In this document: piece after piece, positions 61,111-64,000 of the stretch | Numbering within the stretch: position 1 is the first letter of the stretch | Layout of the letters: every line of letters begins with the position of its first letter | Origin: Gulosibacter hominis | Lineage (GTDB): Bacteria; Actinomycetota; Actinomycetes; Actinomycetales; Microbacteriaceae | Length of the DNA: 64,000 bases | Reading direction: 5' to 3' | Assembly: GCF_904842695.1 (NCBI RefSeq) | Contig: NZ_CAJGWQ010000006.1 | Coordinates: forward strand, 62,001-126,000 | Notes under the pieces: generated by a model | The model's input: the letters and a program-made list of their open reading frames with translations, nothing else | Database searches by the model: none | What the model was told of the DNA's origin: nothing | Translations under genes and position numbers: made by a program

Positions 61111-63207
61111 ATGACCTGGCGACTCGCCATCGACTTTGGTACTTCGAACACCGCCGCCGCTATTGACGCGAACGGTGTGGTTCGGCCGGTGAGCCTGTCT
61201 GATGGTGGCATCACCATGCCCTCGGCCGTAGTGCTGACGCCCTCGGGTTTTCGTGTTGGTGACGAGGCGCTCAACGCGCAGCTGCGACACCCCGACGGCT
61301 TTGAGCGCACTCCCAAAGCACTGATTGGTCGTGGCGATGTGGTGCTCGGCGGCAAAATTGTCAGCCCCGAAGATCTGATCACCGAGGTGTATTCGAGCGT
61401 GCGCGAAACCGCGCTGCGTCGACAAAACAATGAACCGCCACGGGAAGTGTGGCTGACGCATCCGGTCGCCTGGGCGCCCTCGCAGATCGAGTCGCTGCGC
61501 AAGGGCGCCATCGCGGCCGGTTTCAGGCCCGACACGATTCGCACCGTTTCTGAACCGATCGCCGCGGCCGCCCACTACGCCCGTAATCAGCAGGCGGCAC
61601 CGGGATCGCGGGTGGCGGTATTCGATTTCGGTGGCGGCACGCTCGACCTCGCGGTGCTCGAACGCGCACCACAATCACCGGTCGGCTACCGGGTGTTGGC
61701 CTATGGTGGCGACCCGGTGCTCGGCGGCCGCACCTTTGATGCTCGCCTGCTCGACTGGACACTCGACACACTGCGCTCGCGCGGGCACCAGGAGCTCGCC
61801 GATCGCCTGCACCAGCCGCGCACTATGGCCGAGCTGCGCGCCCAATCAGCGCTCGGCAGCGCGGTAACCGCCGCAAAAACCGAACTCTCCACCCGTCCCG
61901 ACGCCGATATTTCGGTGAGCCTGGGTGAAGAGGATGCGGTGGTGACGATCACCCGTGGCGAATATGAGCGGCTGATTGCCGGCGATATTGAACGTGCCGC
62001 AAAGTTGCTTCAGGATGTGTTCGATCGCGTCTCGGGTGAACGCCCGGCACTCGTCTACCTCACCGGTGGCTCGTCACGCACCCCGGCGATTAGCCGCATG
62101 ATTCGTGAGCGCACGAATTTGCAGATCGCCACGCTCGACGACCCCAAACTGGTGACTGCCGAGGGCGCGCTCTACGTGAACGCGGCCGGCGCCGGCCGCC
62201 GCGGACGACCACCGCAGGCTCCGGGCCGGCAACAGCCGCGACGGGGTGCTCCGAGCCCGAACGGTCCACGGCCTGGCGCGCAGCGTCCCGGTGGACAGCC
62301 TCCAGCCCGGCAGCATTCCGGCGGCGCTCGACCGAATGGGCCACACACCCGACCGAACCCGGCAGGCGGCGGCGCTCCCGCACAAACCGGCCCGATGCGC
62401 CAGCCCGGCCAGCGGCCAACGCTAGCTCCAGGAGCCCGACAGCCTGGACCGAACCCCGGCTCACCGAACGGGCAGCGTCCGAACGGCCCCGCACCGCGGC
62501 CAAACGCGCCGCGCCCGGCTTCGCGTCCTGGCGGTGGTGCGCCACGCCCCGCCGATCGGCGACCGGCACCGCAGCCCGCAAAGCCTGCCACCAAAAAACG
62601 TAATGTGCCGCTCATAATCGGACTCGTGATTCTCGCGCTCGCGGTAGTCGTCGGGCTGATCTGGGGTGGTGTGGCCTTGTTCGGCGGCGGTTCAAAACCG
62701 AGCGCCGGGTCGGCCCCGAGCGGCAAAGTCACCTGCTGGGACGACTCCACCGCTGAAGCCGGTAAAAACTGTCCAGCCCTCACCGGGGAAACAGCCCTCA
62801 AATGGATCGTGCCGGTCGACGACGCGTCATGCCGTTCATCGAACTTCGAGGCAAAAACAGCGCTCGAGTGCACCTGGTATGACGAGCCGTACGCATCAAT
62901 GCACCTGCTCGAGTTCGACAGCGCCGACACCGCGATTGCCTACGGCGAAAACAGCTACGGCGGTTCGGGGAGTGAATGGACTCTCGACGGTAAAGCGAGC
63001 GGCACCACCTGGGAGGGCGACTTCGATCAGGGCAGTGGGGGCTACTCGTACTACTACGTGTATCAAGACCTGCCCTACGGGATTTTTGTGCGCTTCGACA
63101 ACGACTCCTCCGGTAATCACGGAAAAATCGAAGACCTGAAGCGCCACTTCGATCCCAAAACCTACCGGAAGGTTTCAACCGCGGTGGCGGTTGCGGATCG
63201 CGCATGA
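61111..63207 (+). CDS. Membrane-anchored Hsp70-like ATPase
   Basis: 698 residues. The actin/Hsp70 ATPase fold is clear: AIDFGTSNTAAAID, VFDFGGGTLDLAVL and LTGGSSRTPAISRM. A long Pro/Gly/Arg/Asn-rich linker (about 365-490) is followed by one membrane segment LIIGLVILALAVVVGLIWGG (about 500-520). An outside domain with several Cys (VTCWDD, NCPAL, ASCRS, LECTWYD) completes the protein. The substrate-binding domain of DnaK is absent, so it is not a general chaperone. It overlaps the next GTPase by ATGA. Confidence 0.88.
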   Translation: MTWRLAIDFGTSNTAAAIDANGVVRPVSLSDGGITMPSAVVLTPSGFRVGDEALNAQLRHPDGFERTPKALIGRGDVVLGGKIVSPEDLITEVYSSVRETALRRQNNEPPREVWLTHPVAWAPSQIESLRKGAIAAGFRPDTIRTVSEPIAAAAHYARNQQAAPGSRVAVFDFGGGTLDLAVLERAPQSPVGYRVLAYGGDPVLGGRTFDARLLDWTLDTLRSRGHQELADRLHQPRTMAELRAQSALGSAVTAAKTELSTRPDADISVSLGEEDAVVTITRGEYERLIAGDIERAAKLLQDVFDRVSGERPALVYLTGGSSRTPAISRMIRERTNLQIATLDDPKLVTAEGALYVNAAGAGRRGRPPQAPGRQQPRRGAPSPNGPRPGAQRPGGQPPARQHSGGARPNGPHTRPNPAGGGAPAQTGPMRQPGQRPTLAPGARQPGPNPGSPNGQRPNGPAPRPNAPRPASRPGGGAPRPADRRPAPQPAKPATKKRNVPLIIGLVILALAVVVGLIWGGVALFGGGSKPSAGSAPSGKVTCWDDSTAEAGKNCPALTGETALKWIVPVDDASCRSSNFEAKTALECTWYDEPYASMHLLEFDSADTAIAYGENSYGGSGSEWTLDGKASGTTWEGDFDQGSGGYSYYYVYQDLPYGIFVRFDNDSSGNHGKIEDLKRHFDPKTYRKVSTAVAVADRA

Positions 63208-64000
63208 GTGCCATCAGCGCCAGTGAGGGGATGCGTCGGGCAGTTAATGAACTGTGCGACGCATTTGATCGGGTTGATCGCCCCGGCACCGGGCAGCTCA
63301 CCGACGCGGTGCGGCGCTCGCTGAACGACACCATTCGACTGGCAGTGGTTGGCCGCGTCAAAGCCGGTAAATCGACACTGGTAAATGCGCTCGTCGGTCG
63401 GGTTGTGGCACCGACCAGCGCCGTGGAATGCACCAAAGTAACCACCCACTACACCTTTGGTGGTCCCGAACGCGGCGAGGTCGTGCTGCGCAACGGTCAG
63501 CGGCTACCTTTTGACCTCATAAACGGCTGCCTGCCTGACACGCTGCCGGCACCCATCGAACATATTGCCCACGCCATCGTCTATTTGCAGTCGGAAGTGC
63601 TGCGCGATATGACGCTCATCGACACCCCGGGGCTTGCCACAACCACCACCGAACACGCCGAAGCCACCCGCCGCGAAATCCTCGGCCATGAGGGTGCTCA
63701 GGCCGCCGACGCGCTGGTCTACGTGTTTCGGGATATGCCGCTGCGCGACGATCTCGAATTTCTCCGCGAGTGGGGGAGCATCACCAACACGGCAGGTGAG
63801 GACGCCGCGCGCGCCATCGGTGTGCTCAGCCACGCCGACACCTTCGGCGGCACCCCCTGGGGGAGCGCCGACCCCATCGAGCTGGCGCGTCAACGCGCCG
63901 AAACATTTGCCTCGCAGCACGGCGCCAACCTCGGCACGGTGGTGGCGATTGCCGGCAATATGGCGCAGGCGGCACGCACCGGGCTGGTACGCGAAGACGA
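63204..64000 (+). CDS. Dynamin-like GTPase, IniC-type (partial, right edge)
   Basis: The frame opens with ATG 63204, four bases inside the Hsp70-like stop, and stays open for 265 codons to the edge. It has GRVKAGKSTLVNAL (G1), SAVECTKVTTHY (G2) and LIDTPGLATTT (G3), then a VLSHADTFGG segment where the G4 Asp is kept but Asn-Lys are not. The variant G4 resembles IniC-type proteins. The C-terminal stalk lies beyond the window. Confidence 0.85.
   Translation, partial: MSAISASEGMRRAVNELCDAFDRVDRPGTGQLTDAVRRSLNDTIRLAVVGRVKAGKSTLVNALVGRVVAPTSAVECTKVTTHYTFGGPERGEVVLRNGQRLPFDLINGCLPDTLPAPIEHIAHAIVYLQSEVLRDMTLIDTPGLATTTTEHAEATRREILGHEGAQAADALVYVFRDMPLRDDLEFLREWGSITNTAGEDAARAIGVLSHADTFGGTPWGSADPIELARQRAETFASQHGANLGTVVAIAGNMAQAARTGLVRED

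Overview
The window looks like a chromosome segment of a high-GC actinobacterium, most likely a Microbacteriaceae-type organism. The evidence is the order pmt / rsmI-metG-tatD-rsmA-ispE, an HrpA helicase, IniA/IniC-like dynamin GTPases, many GTG/TTG starts, and actinobacterial codon use from about 39 kb onward. The family assignment is an inference, because there is no rRNA in the window.

Layout. (1) Positions 1-18.7 kb hold the replication/packaging half of a prophage or related integrative element, almost all on the minus strand. From promoter end to left edge it carries a sigma-like regulator, two small proteins, a DUF2800 nuclease, a DUF2815 protein, DNA polymerase A, a BRO/KilAC antirepressor, a DUF4406 protein, a primase-helicase, VRR-NUC, an SNF2 helicase, a second regulator, HNH, the P27 small terminase, MetK, a ParB-methyltransferase fusion, and a partial 'virulence-like' phage protein. 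Two plus-strand or divergent cargoes interrupt it: a TIGR02391-type protein and a TetR/MFS efflux cassette with its own operator and terminator. No integrase, repressor or structural gene is visible. (2) Positions 19.1-38 kb form a defence-rich island. It has an ABC three-component operon (HNH protein, middle component, DUF2326 ATPase) with an overlapping XRE regulator. Next is a McrBC-like restriction pair with a convergent N4/N6 DNA methyltransferase and a paralogous XRE regulator. Then come a 5'-truncated type ISP enzyme, a HTH/PIN toxin-antitoxin pair, a large Cna-B surface protein, and a remnant of hsdM.

The most striking point is that the McrB-like gene is split. Its first 71 codons lie at 22504-22716 and the rest resumes in the same frame at 25143. 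The 2.4 kb between carries a GC-rich TetR + 14-TM MFS exporter operon, and ACACC is present at both junctions. The restriction half therefore appears to have been broken by a drug-efflux cassette while the methyltransferase stays intact.

(3) Positions 38.9-64 kb are chromosome-like. They contain a persulfide dioxygenase/rhodanese gene behind a CsoR/CstR-like operator, a GlnPQ-type amino-acid importer, and an alcohol dehydrogenase flanked by two copies of a roughly 210-230 bp palindromic repeat built from GGAAACAAA units. They also contain an alpha/beta hydrolase overlapping hrpA, an aldo-keto reductase, protein O-mannosyltransferase, the rsmI-metG-tatD-rsmA-ispE housekeeping block, and finally a dynamin-like GTPase, a membrane-anchored Hsp70-like ATPase and a second dynamin-like GTPase. 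This last group is a candidate membrane-remodelling system that runs off the right edge.
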